Of a stretch of 64,000 nucleotides of DNA, positions 21,292 through 34,281 are shown piece after piece. The stretch comes from Homalodisca vitripennis (taxonomy: Eukaryota > Arthropoda > Insecta > Hemiptera > Cicadellidae): assembly GCF_021130785.1 (NCBI RefSeq), contig NC_060207.1, positions 103,094,001 to 103,158,000 on the forward strand, written 5' to 3'. A program made the position numbers and the translations under genes. Numbering within the stretch: position 1 is the first letter of the stretch; each line of letters starts with the position of its first letter. Under the pieces are notes generated by a model. The model was not told where the DNA came from and did no database searches. It saw only the letters and a list, made by a program, of their open reading frames with translations.

Positions 21292-22870
21292 ATGAATTTA
21301 CCATACTTTTTGAACAAATCAACTATATGTAAGAGAGAAGGTATTTTCCCTGATGAATTGAAGTCGTCACGAATCTGCCCGATTTTTAAGAAAGGGTCTA
21401 GAAATCTTCCTGAGAGCTATCACCCAGTATCAATTATACCTGTCCTATCTAAAATAATAGAAATTGTAGTACATGATGAAGTTGTTGCATATCTGGAAAA
21501 TAACAACAATCTAAGTTTATCACAATTTGGTTTTAGAAGACGTAAATGCACCATTGATACAGTTGATTCACTAATTAAGGAGGTCCTAAACACTTTTGAG
21601 AATAAAGCCTTTGCTCGGGCAACATTTTTTGACCTGAGCAGGGCCTTCAACTGTGTTGACCATGATGAACTGATCTTAAAACTTAACTATTACAGTATTA
21701 CTGGGAGTCTGGCTAAGTTCTTTAAAGACTATTTATTTAATCGCAGGCAAAAAGTTTGTATTAATGGAAACTGGTCCAACAAAATGTTGTACCTCAAGAG
21801 TCAGTCCTGAGCTCTGTTCTGTTTTGATTACATATCATTGATTTTCCTAGTGCTGTTAAGACCAAATCTCTTTTATATGCTGATGACACAATTCTTTTAA
21901 ATATCCACACAAACTTTGACAAACTACAAATTCTTGTTAATAAAACAGTTGAGGAAGCCTCAGTGTGATTTAGATCAAATGGATCTTATACTAAATGAAG
22001 TAAAAACTAAAAAAAAAATTGTTTACCCTAAGACAAACCCCTTCCATTGACACATCAAATAATCTCTTTTCTTGTGCTAAATTTCTATGAATACTTATTG
22101 ACAATAATTTTACATGGAATCCTCTTTTTTAATATATTTCAAAAAGATTGTCTAGAGTAATTTGTTTACTTTGACGTATTATAAATTGTGTAACTGAAAA
22201 CTATGTATAATCTACATACTTATTTACAATCAATAATCAGATTGATTATGGGATAATTGCACTAAAATTAATGACATCCTTATCCTGCAAAAGAAAGCTA
22301 TTAAACTAATAATAAAATCACAACCACTAGAACACTGTAAATCACTTTTTATTAAGCTTGAGTTGCAAACTGTTATTAACTTATACATTTTTGACTCAGA
22401 ATTATATATTTTTTTTAAAACATTTCATCATTTATTTTGACTAGCAACTTGCATAATCTTAATACCAGAAATAAAAGTAATATTGTTATTGAGCATCGTA
22501 GATTAAGCAAAAAACAACATAGTCATTTACTAAAAATTTTTTAGTAAAAATCAATTACTAAAAAGATTTACAACAAATTACAATATCTGATTAATAATTG
22601 TCCATCAAAACTGTTCAAAGTCAAACTGTACAACTGGCTTCTAAAAAACCCATTTTATGATTTGTCAGAGGTTTTCAGTATGGAAGACTTTTAGATAGTT
22701 TAGTTTTATAAAGTATAACTATTTACTATTTTTTTGTGCATTATGTTATTAACATAAAAATACACGTAAAAAGGTATATTACAATAATACTTACTATTTT
22801 GACTATGTCACTTAGATGTATAATGAGACTTTGTCAATGCTTTCTGTAAAAACGACAATAAAACTTTATT
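21292..22870 (+). pseudogene. non-LTR retrotransposon reverse transcriptase relic
   Basis: An open stretch to 21810 shows RT motifs: FPDELKSSRICPIFKKGS, YHPVSIIPVLSKIIE, QFGFRRRKCTID and ATFFDLSRAFNCVDHD. After a stop at 21808-21810 the frame continues with LLYADDTILLN (YADD box) near 21875 and then decays. The sequence ends near 22865 with AATAAAACTTTATTTATTTA, a plausible 3' end. The 5' part (endonuclease, ORF1) is missing, as is usual for 5'-truncated copies. Jockey/CR1-like, clade uncertain. Confidence 0.85.
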
Positions 22871-22879
22871 TATTTATGT

Positions 22880-25080
22880 TTTGTAATTAATCATCCTTTT
22901 CTTTGACATGATTTTTAATAGTGTATAGAAAATTACCAGATGATATGGTACAAAAGGATTTTATTAGGCTTGGTTATGAAAAGAGACTTAATAAATTGTA
23001 TTAATTTTATAAACTCTTCATACATATACCTAAATTTCTCTTTGGGTAAACCGTCCATGTTTTGTTTCACAATTGGCAATCATTTTTCCGATCTCACTGC
23101 TTCAAATTACCTAAGACCAAGAGGTTGGAAAAGTCTGATATTACACCACAATACTCACGTCTTAAGATAGTCTAATTCACAAGAATAAATTTTGGTTCAC
23201 CAGTTTAAAATTTAAATTAAACAAAGTAAACACAATGACTAGTTTACTTTTTGAGGTTAACTAAAAATAGATCAGTAGCTAGTGTGAGGATATCAAATTT
23301 TATTTCTTGATCCAAAACTCTCATAAAATAAATACGCAAAGTATGTCTCTGCCAAAGTGTATCGAATGGTGTTAAATCCAGCTACAAAAACTTGGATCTC
23401 TTACCAGAGACTTTTCGCTGTCACATAAGTGAGGTTTTATACTGCAAATTACCACCTGAAACAACACTAACATGTATAAGTTTCAGAACAAGTCTAAATA
23501 AGTAAAAGATAGATTTTTTTTTTTTTTTACTATTTATTTACGATTTAAATATTACGAATAGTGACAACACTAGATATTTGTGTATATGAGAGTTATGAAT
23601 GTGAATGTATAAAATCAAATTGGTTATACATATTAGGCGTATCCGGGGGAATTCGAGGGTTGTAACCCCCCTCCAGTTGATACAAATATTCAAGGTTATT
23701 TTAACTTGCGTTAAACTCAAAGTATAATCGTAGTAAAACCATGTCTCATACTTGTGTAAACTATAACAGCGGGCAAAAGTGTCAACAAAAGATATACGCT
23801 TAGTAATTTAAAAACATGACGAGTCTATCTGTAACCACACGGGTTGGAATACAATACATACAACCACTGTCACTTCCTGCGCTTGAGGCGAGTAATGACA
23901 TTGCACCCCTACCGATCATCCCTTTGTACGGCTAATTTGTGTTAAGATCGCTTTAGATGTTGATGTTACTTGTATATTAATGACTTTCATTAATAATGAG
24001 TGGCAATAGTGATAGCAGTAATGACAAAATTATAGTATAACTCCATTAATTTGCTAAATTCTGCTGTATTAAAATCTGTTATTTCTTAAAAGTGATTAAA
24101 TTTTATTCCCAGCTATTCAATTCTCTATATTATTTCAACAAAAATTTTATCACATATAGAAGTTTGATATTCATGAAAACGTGTTTTTATAGCAGACCAA
24201 CCAATAAAAATAAAATAATTACTTACAACCCTTTTGCGGCGAACTTCTGACATACCAGGTCAACTGGGGCTACATTGCACCATTTTTAGACGTCTTTATA
24301 CAATGTGAAAGTAAGATTTTTAAAACCTGGAAGAACATATTTTTATGTGTTCTAAGATCTAAAGAAGAGATTTATATGCATCCAATCTGTGTTTTTATTA
24401 TTTTCATTTTTGTATAAACTTTTAAAAAGTAGTACAAAGTATATCATAAGGGCGGGTTACATTGCACAATCTGAAATAATAATTTAATTACAACAGTAAT
24501 ACAACACAGGTGCAAAGTTACACTGCCGAATTCACTGTGGTATCTTATAATATCATGTAAAACTGACAGAATTCAAATATTTCTTGGGTTTAGACCTAGG
24601 AAAATAACATAAATACAATTGAGTTTTACAATTTGTGTTTAGTATTTTTAAAAACCCAAAAGTGATATGAACTAAAATGTTTATGCTTATTTGGTATAAA
24701 GTAACTGGTTAATTGTTCATAGCTAAAGAACGTCAATCTGTTTATTAAAAGAAACACACACACAGTATTTAATTATTTCCATAGTCATTAGTTAACACTG
24801 GGACTGAGAAAATACCTATTTTGTTTTGTATTTTGGGAGTCTCCATACCTCCAACAATGTATTTCCATTTACAAAAAGAATGTCGTTATTTACAGCTCAC
24901 TTCCAATTATTTAAGGACATCATCATGGGACTTATATAAGCCCCCTCTTCTTCAAAGCTTTCAATTAGATCTAGGTAATAACCCACATAATATTTTACAA
25001 TTACAAATGTGTATATCTTGTTTTTATTAGTTTCAGTGCTTTTGGAACTTTGGTAGCGCTACTTCAACAATTTCAAATAC
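22880..25080. other. no recognised feature
   Basis: AT-rich intergenic DNA; a T tract at about 23514-23530. Short ORFs show no family resemblance. Confidence 0.5.
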
Positions 25081-25089
25081 CTCTATGTC

Positions 25090-25700
25090 TTATTTTTTCT
25101 GAAAGATTCCCAATCCCCATTGTCTGAATTGTCATTCAAAACACATTCAGCATTGACATCTAATTCTTCATCACTATAGTCGTAAAGTGGCTTATGGTTC
25201 TTTCTCTTGGTTGGTTTTTTTGCCTCCTTTGAAAATGTTACTAATGCTAGGCTTTGTTCAGATACTGATGGGACTTGGCTGATCATTACAAACTTGGTTT
25301 TGATCATTAAAAGATAACAGTTAATCTTTAATTGTTGATGGTCCAGGAGGGTTCACTTCTTCTTGGGATATACTTTTTTCTCAAGTACAGCAACGTTTCT
25401 CTTCTTTGAAAGCCTTCCTCTCCTTACAGTTCATTCATCTCTTGTAGATTGAAGAACTTCTAGGAATGCTAAGCTAACAGCTGATGGCTCTACTTGTTTG
25501 TTAACTATTCTCTTAATTAAAGGTTGTACATCACAAGGATAACTTCCGCATTTTCAGAAACCACTTTCCAGATCTGTTTTGAAATGGGGTTGCAGATCTT
25601 CAAGGGTACATTTCAATAGTGGATTAAAAACTCTATTTTGGTATAACTGAATGCTCTCTGGAGTTGCTTTCCAATCACTTATAACCTTTCTCCACATCAC
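25090..25700 (-). pseudogene. pogo/jerky-like (DDE_1) transposase, C-terminal relic
   Basis: The minus strand reads VISDWKATPESIQLYQNRVF, NPLLKCTLEDLQPHFKTDLE, then SGF-stop-KCGSYPCDVQPL and VSLAFLEVLQSTRDE. The aGFrkcGiYPxd...l line is the usual C-terminal part of pogo/jerky-type transposases. A lysine- and acid-rich tail follows (KKPTKRKNHKPLYDYSDEE). Several stops are present. The DDE core is not visible, so the call rests on the C-terminal pattern only. Confidence 0.5.
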
Positions 25701-25719
25701 TTTCATGGGTCTAAAAAAG

Positions 25720-28640
25720 CATCATCGAAATTACCTAGAGTAATCTTTTATAAAAACCAATAAATTTTAAAAATATGTTATTCCAAACCAATTTTTTAAA
25801 ACACAAAAATTATGGAAAACAATTTTTCAGTTGTAACCCTATCAGAAACCATTTTGTGGTACATGGAAATTCATGTCATATAGTCAAAATTGTAGCAGTA
25901 ACGTAACTAATGAAAGATATCCAGTTAAGGGAGTATTGATTGCAACTCAAGCAACATAATTGTTTTTTTTGTAATAAATAATATACAGAAAATAATAATA
26001 TCATGGGGATGACAAGCCCCTTTCTGTGTATTCCAGTAAACACAATCATGAAAAAATTGAAAATTTTTATGAATTAAAAGGTATTAATATTGTAGCGTTC
26101 GAAATAAATGAAAATGTCAATATATTTAATTTGAAAAAGAGTGAAACTGCCCATCAACTAGTATTAAAATCAAAATTTCCTTTCATTTTGAACCTTATAA
26201 ATTTATTTTAAATTGTTCTCAGACATTTCTGATGGAACATTCTGTTTATTTTCAATTAAAGTTATGTTTCCTTGTTAATTTAATATTTTTGTTATTTAAT
26301 ATCCTTATCTGTAAATATTTATACACTTTCTCAATAAGTATACTTAAATACAATAGACATACAAAAAAGTTTGACACACACACACAGCTGCTTCTCCAGA
26401 CCATGTGCAAACTAAATTTGCATTTGGCGCTTATATCGGAGCCATTATAAACATCTAACAAGTCAACCTTGGGAAATGGATAGCACTGCTAAGGCCGATC
26501 TTGTGTCAAATACCCTTTCAGAGTGTAGTTAATAATAGTACAGAGGCTGGTTTTGTAGTTACAAAGGTGGACGGTGTTCACTTCCATAATTGCTACGCAC
26601 CACCGAGTCTCTCATTGGTTGAATACATTGACTTCGTTTATCAGTTGACCGAGGACACAAAGCAACACTCCCTTGGCAATTGCATAAATCGTAGTAATTA
26701 AACTTCTCTGAGGTTGTTTGGGGTAGCAAAGAAACCAATGCAAGAGGAGAAGCTCTGCTAGAGGCCATGGGGTTTCATTAGTGATGGTTTTACTTAATAG
26801 TGGTAACATTCACCAAAGAAAAATCTAGTTACATGGTGGATCTAACTTTAGTTACCCAGATTCAATAATTAAATACAATTTTTACTGTCTCATTTATGGT
26901 CTATTTGCACAAGTCTCAGAAACCTATTTCGGTCAAGAGCATCTACTTCCGACCCTTTAAATCTACTTCCGGTTTAAGATATCTCCAGTGTTTAAGTTGA
27001 GTTTGCCTTAACAAAATATTGCAAATAACAAAAATATATACACCTCTGAAAGACGTCTACTGCCTTTTTATCAACAAAAAGTGCAAAAGTGTCTATTCTC
27101 ACCGTTCATACGGTGCCACAGTTAAGTTTTCCTTGTCCTTATAAAGAATATAATATACACATATGTTGGTTTTCAAGCCCTACTTCTTTAAAAAAAGCCT
27201 ACTAACAACCCTTGTAATCTAATTCTGGTCTAAGAAACTTCAAGTGCCATAGATGGGTGTGCAATTTTATTACGATGAAGAAAATATGTGTACTATTAAT
27301 TTTGTCTTTTGCTTTATTTATTTGTTAACTCTTTCTTTGCCCTTGCTTAACTAGCTATTGATATAAATAAATAAACGTTTGATTTACAATTATTATTGAG
27401 TTTATTTGTCACATGTATGATACAGGGTTTCGTGAATTATACTGCCATGGGCACATAAAAAAAATTATATCCAACATAGAAAAGGTTTTGGTGCATGTTA
27501 GGTTTGAATTTATACAAAAGAGAAAAGGTTTGAATTTTGAAAGATTTGGAATCATAAATTGGGTAGATCTTACTTGAGTTCAAGTCCAGTTTTACTTTGT
27601 GTGTTCCATTGACACTTATTCATCTTCCAATCATCCTTGTCGGTTTAGGTGTGATTTAATCTGGTAATCCTTGAAGATCTGAGAGTTCTGGTTGCCATCC
27701 TATATTCAAGTGTTCATCATCTAGTAAATATCTTTTCTGTTCTTTTACAAAAATCGAGATTAACCAATTCAACACAAATAATAAAATGTATGACTGTCTT
27801 TAATAACTCAAATGTTCATTAACTTTGTTTTTTTTTTTTTAAATAAATTTCTTGATGCATAAAGGTTCTTGTCAATCTCATATTAAGTCCTCATTCAAGA
27901 GAATAAATTCCATTATTGTAGTCACCAGCTGGTGTTGTAAACTTACTTTGTATAACAATCTCCTTGTTTTTGATATTAAGATTTAATGTATTCTGTGGTA
28001 TTTGGTCTAAAGAAATTACTTTATTTTGTCTGATGATTCAATTTTACAATAGTTTATGTATTTCTATCTTATATGTATGATAAATTGTTTTATGTTAATT
28101 TTAACTCTAAAATAGGTTGCTAGTTTATCTTAATTTTAAAATCTATTGACTTATATATGTTTATTGAGTTATAAAAATTGTATGGGTGTATGTTTTTCTT
28201 ATTGTATGGATTCCTCTGTGTGTGTACATATGTGGTATAAACTCCTTTAGTTATTTATTAATCTTTTATAAGCAAACATAAAATAATATGAATGTGTTAT
28301 AATAATATAATATGTTTTTATATTAACTTTTCAAAACAAAACTGTAATAATACCTACAGAAGATTTATACGTTGGTCAAATGTGTCTATTCCAGCCATTC
28401 ATCCATTCACTTCTTGTCTAATTTATTTACACTTCCATAGTAGAGTCCGCGTTGTGCATCAATAAAAAAAATATATACACATATAGGTTTCAGAAGCTAA
28501 CTTACATGAAAAGCACCTTCGCGTATTTCCGGTCTGTGATATTTCTAGTGATATATTTTATTTACATTGTTTACCCCAATCAAGAAAATATATGCATACA
28601 TAAGCTTAATAAGACTACTTTGGTCACTTGTGTTCTTCTT
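25720..28640. other. no recognised feature
   Basis: AT-rich intergenic DNA without a convincing ORF, repeat or RNA gene. Confidence 0.5.
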
Positions 28641-28649
28641 CTGGTATAA

Positions 28650-31045
28650 CCCTTTCACTACTACTGGGACACATATGTCCCAGACAAAACAGAAAAAATA
28701 TAAATGATAATTTGTATGAAAATAAAGGTAAATTTAAGTGTTTTTATGTAAGTGGGGTATTTAGTTTTTGTTAGGTTGGCAACCAGCTGCTCCACAGCTT
28801 GAACTTTGCTAGCAACAGCTTTTTTATACTGGCCATATTGTTGCAAAAACATGCGTTGTTTGAGGTTATGGTCATGTAATGTTAGTAAATAATTGTCTAC
28901 TATGTTTAAACGTGTTATTTAATTCATTAGTGAGTTAGACTTGGTGTTCACGTTGGTCATATAAGTAGTTTTTATATTTGGTATAAGTTTTTACCAATTT
29001 TTCAGTGAACTCAATTTGCAATTGTTTCACGGGACACAAATGTCCCAATGGTAGAGGGCAGTGGGACAAATATATCCCATTGGTATAGGAATTAATATGG
29101 GTGACAATTTAGGCTCAAGTGAAATTGACAAGGAACTGAATGAGTTTCCTTCTGAAATCAGCGAACTACGATAGTGACAATGATACGGAATATATTCCGA
29201 CAGACAATTCTGATAGTGAGCAGGATGTACCCTTTTCTGATCATGAGTTGGAGGATGCAATCTCTTGAGTTACCAGCAGCATCATCAGTCCTTCCTGCTG
29301 CATCAGTAACATGTAATAATGTAACTTCTGTGACATGGAGAAAGATAAGTGATACTTTTCTACCAAGAAAAAAGAAACCTGAAAAAAGGCGTCCAATAAT
29401 ACTAGCAAATGTTGATTGAGGTTCAAGCGAACAGGAAATTTTCTTTCAAGTTTTTCCTAAAAGCCTATTCATGTTTATTTCTCACTGCACTAACCAGAGA
29501 CTAGACTTGTTACAGAAAAAAATAAAAATAAAAGTAGAAATGGCAAATTTTATATGATATTATGCTTTTAGTGGGATGTATTCTGGTCATGTGCTACAAC
29601 CATAGGTAGATGGCCTCTCAGATTATTGGTCAACTCATGACTCAATGGGTAATAAAGCAATCAAACTTGCTATTTCAAGGCAACAATTTCAGCTATTAAT
29701 TTCTAAAATGTATTTCAATTTGCCTGAGCAACCCGATAATGCTTCAAAGACATGTTGACATATCGATGAAATTATATCATGTTTGAAATTTACCTTTCGT
29801 AAAGCAAGAAGTGAAGCAAGTTATCAAAGCATAGATGAGTCTATGGCAAAGTTCAAGGGAAGATCTTCCCTCAAACAATATTTACCTTTAAAACCAATAA
29901 AAAGAGGCATCAAACTGTGGGAAAGGTGTGACGCTGAGATTGGGTACTGTTATGATTTGAATGTTTATGCTGGGAAGGAGACGGAGAATGTCGATGGTAC
30001 TCTAGGCGAAAGAGTTATAGAAAAACTTTCGTCTAGCATTCGAGGCGATAAAGAAAACGTTGCACTATCGTTTGATTGGTTTTTTACTTCTGTAAACATA
30101 CTGAATACCATCAGCCACCCTTGTGTTGCTACCTGTATTAGTAATAGAAAAAACATGCCACACATTGATAAAATGCTGGAAAAGGGAGAGTTCGACTTTT
30201 TGGGGAATGATCTAGGTGGAAGGATTCAAAAGAATTTGTGGTCAGCAATTTCCACAAGGATACTGTTACAAATGTTCAGCGAATGCAAAAAAATGGCGAG
30301 AAAAAACTAGTCCCATGTCCTGAATCAACTGCTTTCTATAACGAAATCATGGGCGGTGTAGATCTTTCCGATCAGAAAGATAGTATCTATGATTTTGACA
30401 GAAAATCTAAGAAGTGGTGGAAGAAGGTATTTTATAAGCTCTTGCTAACTTCTGTTGTAAATGCTTGGATTTTATATGAAGAGATTCAACATAAAAAAAC
30501 CTCTTTACTGTCATTTGTTGTTCCACTAGCTGAGCAGCTGTTGTGTGAAGGACGGAAAAAAACATCAGTGAAAAGAAGAATGAGCTGTGGGAGACCATCA
30601 AAAAGGGCAAAATACATGGTAAATGTTGGCTCACATTTACCAGTTGAAGGGACCACCAGAAGGAGGTGCAAAAGTTGATTTGAAAATAAAGTCGAAAAGA
30701 GAACAAATGTAATATACCTCTTTGTAAGGACTGTTTTTCAAAGTATCATTTATAAATTGTAACTAAACAGAAAACAAATCTTAATTTTGTAATATTAACA
30801 ATGTTTTGCACAAAACAATAATAAACTTATATTTTGCAAAACAGTGATTATTATTTACCTATACCATTGGGACAAATATGTCCCATTATTAAATACCACT
30901 GGGACATATGTGTCCCATAAAAAAAAATGGTCATAAAAATAGTAAATATTAAAATAAAAAATTTAAAAAAATTACATGTTATAATTTAATAAAAGGAACA
31001 AGATTATAACAAAATTTAAAAAAATAAAAATTGGTAGTGAAAGGG
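28650..31045 (+). mobile_element. piggyBac-like element, complete ends
   Basis: Terminal inverted repeats CCCTTTCACTAC and GTAGTGAAAGGG are flanked by the same tetranucleotide ATAA on both sides (28646-28649, 31046-31049) rather than the canonical TTAA. Subterminal palindromes of the form GGGACA-N-TGTCCC occur at both ends (28664, 29031, 29072, about 30866 and 30901). Length 2396, within the range of piggyBac elements. It lies between the 5' end of copy A and the 3' end of copy B. Confidence 0.9.
29097..30720 (+). pseudogene. piggyBac transposase, broken
   Basis: ATG at 29097 (MGDNLGSSEIDKELNEF) begins an acidic N-terminus that is soon frameshifted (DNDTEYIPTDNSDSEQD). The core is open from 29783 to 30310 and includes SIDESMAKFKGRSSLKQYLP and the LSFDWFFTS line, then shifts frame near 30230 and continues to 30678 with MGGVDLSDQ. 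All three acidic positions expected of the family (DES, FDW, GVD) are still present. The final cysteine-rich zinc-binding tail is interrupted by a TGA after RRRCKS. At least three lesions; not functional. Confidence 0.88.
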
Positions 31046-31049
31046 ATAA

Positions 31050-31815
31050 GAGATAGAATCAAAAATTCTTGCATCTATGTTCATTCCAAATTTTTAAATT
31101 TTCGTTTATAATAAGCGTGATAGAATTCTTGTTGTTTTTCGGACTGTATTCTAGAAAAGAATGGGTTGTTGAGGCATATATGTGTCCATTCCCCTGTTTT
31201 TCCAGAAATCACAGTATAAATATACAATATATCAAAGGACCAACCAGTTTCGTGTACTTTACATGCAAACATTCACAGTTTTGTACATCAACATGGGTTT
31301 TATAATAACATTTAAATAGTAGTTCCAATTCATTAGATAGTTTAAATTGATCACTGGTAAAAATTAGATAGTAACTTTGTCTTTGTAACCTTCATAATAC
31401 TACTCAACAAGCACTGTGTACTTAGTATTTTCTAAAATTTAAATGTAAACAAACGTTCTCTTTGGTAAACTTCAGCTGAAATGTCAACATCTGTTTACTG
31501 TCAGTTCAATTTGGATTGTGTTTCATTATTATAATATTACTATTCCAAATTCTAAAATATTCCAGGAAACTTTTAAAATTTTTCTCTCTATAAAAACCTT
31601 CATTGGACTCCAACAAATATTGTAAAAAAATTACCCTAATTGGCGCAGCTATTTTCAAAATTAGCGCTTAGCAAAAGATTTACTAATTAATTTTTATTTA
31701 TAAGATTAGAAAGTTAAAGACAAACCAAAAGTGACTGGAAGGCCTGTTGAATTTGTCTTGTTTTAAAAATTCATTTTCTATTCAAATTTTTAAAAAACAG
31801 CAGAAAAAACAGAAA
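31050..31815. other. no recognised feature
   Basis: AT-rich intergenic DNA; short ORFs only. Confidence 0.5.
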
Positions 31816-31821
31816 TTGTGT

Positions 31822-32457
31822 CGGCTTACTGAGTGATAGGTGTCAATGACACTCAGCCAAATCCCTTGGTTAGACATGCACTATCATAGAACTTGTCTAT
31901 ATAGAAATGAAGTGTAATGCCAAATTTAAAGTCTAGAAATAAAATCTTTCTCGAGATATCTTGCAACAAGATACATTCACATTTTTGTTTAGTACAACAG
32001 ATTTTATAGCAGTGTTCAAATAATAAAAGTTCTGGTAGGCTAGTGAGGGTTACTAAAACACAAGAGTGTGTTGAAGTGAAATATTGTCACGGATTTTTGA
32101 CATTAACTCTAGTCTATTACATTTTCTTTATACGCTATGAATAAAAATGTCACTTATCAAATCTCATATGATTGTACACAGTTTGTTTCCAAATATATTT
32201 ATTTACTATTTTCTCGTTGCCATCATGGTTACCCATAAGACCAATGTAAAAATATTTGCTTGCCAAATCTCATGGAGTGACTGACAGTCATCATCATTGA
32301 TCTCATATTATTAAAATGAAACTTCATGCAAAATTTCAAGTGTTTACGTCAGTTTGATTTCAAGATATCGTGCGGACAGATAGACAGACAGACAGATAGA
32401 GAGAAATACAAATTTTCCAGTCCCTAGAGTGATAGGCTTCACTAGTGCTCTGCCAAC
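31822..32457. repeat. probable interspersed repeat bounded by related hairpin motifs
   Basis: Left GAGTGATAGGTGTCAATGAC and right GAGTGATAGGCTTCACTAGT are direct copies of one motif, each with an internal palindrome (GTGTCAATGACAC; CACTAGTG). The interior carries ATTTCAAG and GATATCGTGCGGACAGATAG with (CAGA) repeats, a phrase common in insect repeats. Family unknown. Confidence 0.42.
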
Positions 32458-32504
32458 AATATTTTTGTTTCAATAAGAAATATACAACATATCAATGTAC
32501 ATGT

Positions 32505-32720
32505 TTCTATGAGGGTTCACTTCTGGTTGGTTTATACTTTTGAGTTGAACCCACACTGCGTACAGCAAAACCTATGTGTTACAAAAATAAGAACAATTCT
32601 ATGGATGTCCAGGAGCGGTGTATCATTAACCGTAAATGTCGATTTATTGGGGAGCAAGAGAAGATCCGACAGGTCTAGTCTACTGTGGATGAGGACTGTT
32701 GGAGTTAGTGGGGTAGAAAA
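32505..32720. repeat. dispersed repeat R1, third copy
   Basis: GGGTTCACTTCTGG, TACAGCAAAACCTATGTGTT and TATGGATGTCCAGGAGCGG match the R1 copies at 2560 and 42565, but lie outside the protease duplication. Confidence 0.5.
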
Positions 32721-32820
32721 AGATCAAAATCATATACAACCACTCTAACAGACGAGCTGATCTTATACACGCTGCAAGCACCACCACCAGTCACATTCTC
32801 ACAGACTCCCCTGTATCAGG

Positions 32821-33204
32821 TCACCGACCTGTCCCCCCAACACATGCACAACACTCGATATTTCTCATGTCATCAAGACGTTCCTCAGGCAACAAGCCTG
32901 AACAACAAATGACCAATATTAAAAATTTTGATATATGCATTGGAATTAATAGCAAAGTGATTACCCTTTTTATAGCTTGTTTACTAATATCAGAGATAAA
33001 ATTTAAATGATCGGAAAGATCAATAGGAGTTTTAGTTTTGATAACTGAATATAGGATAGACAGAATATGGAATTGGTGTAGTTCTTGAAGTTTTATAAAT
33101 GAAACTGCTGAAAAGATCTGTAACGTGCTCATGAAATCTGGGATTAAAAATAAATATGATACAGTAATTCTGAGCACACTGCAGTCTGATTGTTCAACAG
33201 TCAA
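32821..33204 (-). pseudogene. non-LTR retrotransposon ORF2, C-terminal relic
   Basis: An open minus-strand frame of 127 codons reads LQELHQFHILSILYSVIKTK, LLLIPMHISKF and SGLLPEERLDDMRNIE. This follows the C-terminal line of many ORF2 proteins (L..FH.LCLLY.vLkt, llxIPxHrt, WNsLPedIRd..sIe). The catalytic domains are absent. It sits downstream of copy B's stop codon, same strand. Confidence 0.5.
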
Positions 33205-33209
33205 TTTAT

Positions 33210-33985
33210 TATAGCATCACTTTAATACTAAATGACAAATATAAAGCAAACCTATTACACCATAGGGGGAATAACAGCAAAGATGTTTTTGCATATTATT
33301 GCAAATGGTAAGCCTATTTTATGCTTGTATTCTTAGTAAATCAAAGATTCTCATGTTTGTTCACAACCGATTTAATTTAGGTGCGCTACCTATCAAAATT
33401 AATCCTTTTCGAATGACCTATTGTCATTGCTTTTTGCATGTATTTGACTTCAGAGACACTTAGACTACTAAATCAAGTGTATTTTATATTAAGAGATGTC
33501 CTCATTGTTTTATCAGATATACAATTGAGTACAATATGATGCATTACCAAATTTACACTAAGCGGAAGGTGAAAAGAAGCTGAACTCAACATTCACATTG
33601 AATCAACCCTTCCCATCATGCCTACATTACAAAGTAATTTTGAACTTTAATTCTACTCTTATTCCTTCACATCCCTTCAGAACTATTTACTGTGGACATT
33701 ATATTGCATCTACAGACACAAATTATAGCAAAGTATATAAACTAAAATCTCCTCATTTTATTGGTACCAATATCATTGTGATATAGTGTGAACTAAGAAT
33801 GCAGATCACTATTTAGTCTAAAGACAGCTCAGATGCCTCTGCTGTAGTACAGCAATAAAAATATAAACATACATCTGCTACCTTCTCCACAGTACTAGGA
33901 TTAAGGTTTCATTATTTTATTGCATAGCAGTTAGAAAAGTTAATAGAACAAAGTAATGAAAGAAATGAAGAAATTTCAATATGAC
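33210..33985. other. no recognised feature
   Basis: AT-rich sequence between the non-LTR relic and the 3' end of copy B. Confidence 0.5.
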
Positions 33986-33990
33986 CCACA

Positions 33991-33996
33991 TTTATT
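33991..33996 (-). promoter_or_regulatory. candidate poly(A) signal of copy B
   Basis: AATAAA on the minus strand, 107 bases past the stop codon at 34103, followed by TGTGG. Position fits; AATAAA is frequent by chance in this AT-rich DNA. Confidence 0.45.
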
Positions 33997-34102
33997 GCAT
34001 TCAATACAACTGACTAAATTAATATTCTTTGACACATAATCTATAAAACATAAAATGTTAAGAATAGCAATTAAAATTAAAATGTGCTCATAAATTTAAG
34101 AA

Positions 34103-34281
34103 CTAAAACAAGACAACCAAGGGGTCTTGCATGACCCCACAAATGTTTCCGTTAATACCCATGAGGGCGTAGCCACCGATGCCCCATCGATTACTCCAAG
34201 AGTTCTTGATCAACCAGTAATCCGTCCCAAAGAGGTTGCCATATCCAACAACCAAAATAGCATGGTTTAATTGATTTTTTG
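34103..34281 (-). CDS. 26-29-p: copy B last exon: catalytic His and Asn, stop codon
   Basis: Acceptor TTACAG; completes a Pro codon with the previous exon. [11 protein letters not shown] (His) and [20 protein letters not shown] (Asn), ending DPLVVLF and TAG at 34105-34103. The Ser in NSWS replaces the Gly of many cathepsins; I believe fly 26-29-p also has NSWS, so this is not a defect. Confidence 0.9.

Noticed and set aside
32380..32402. (CAGA)n tract as a telomere-like repeat
   Set aside because: Short, imperfect and embedded in an interspersed-repeat phrase.
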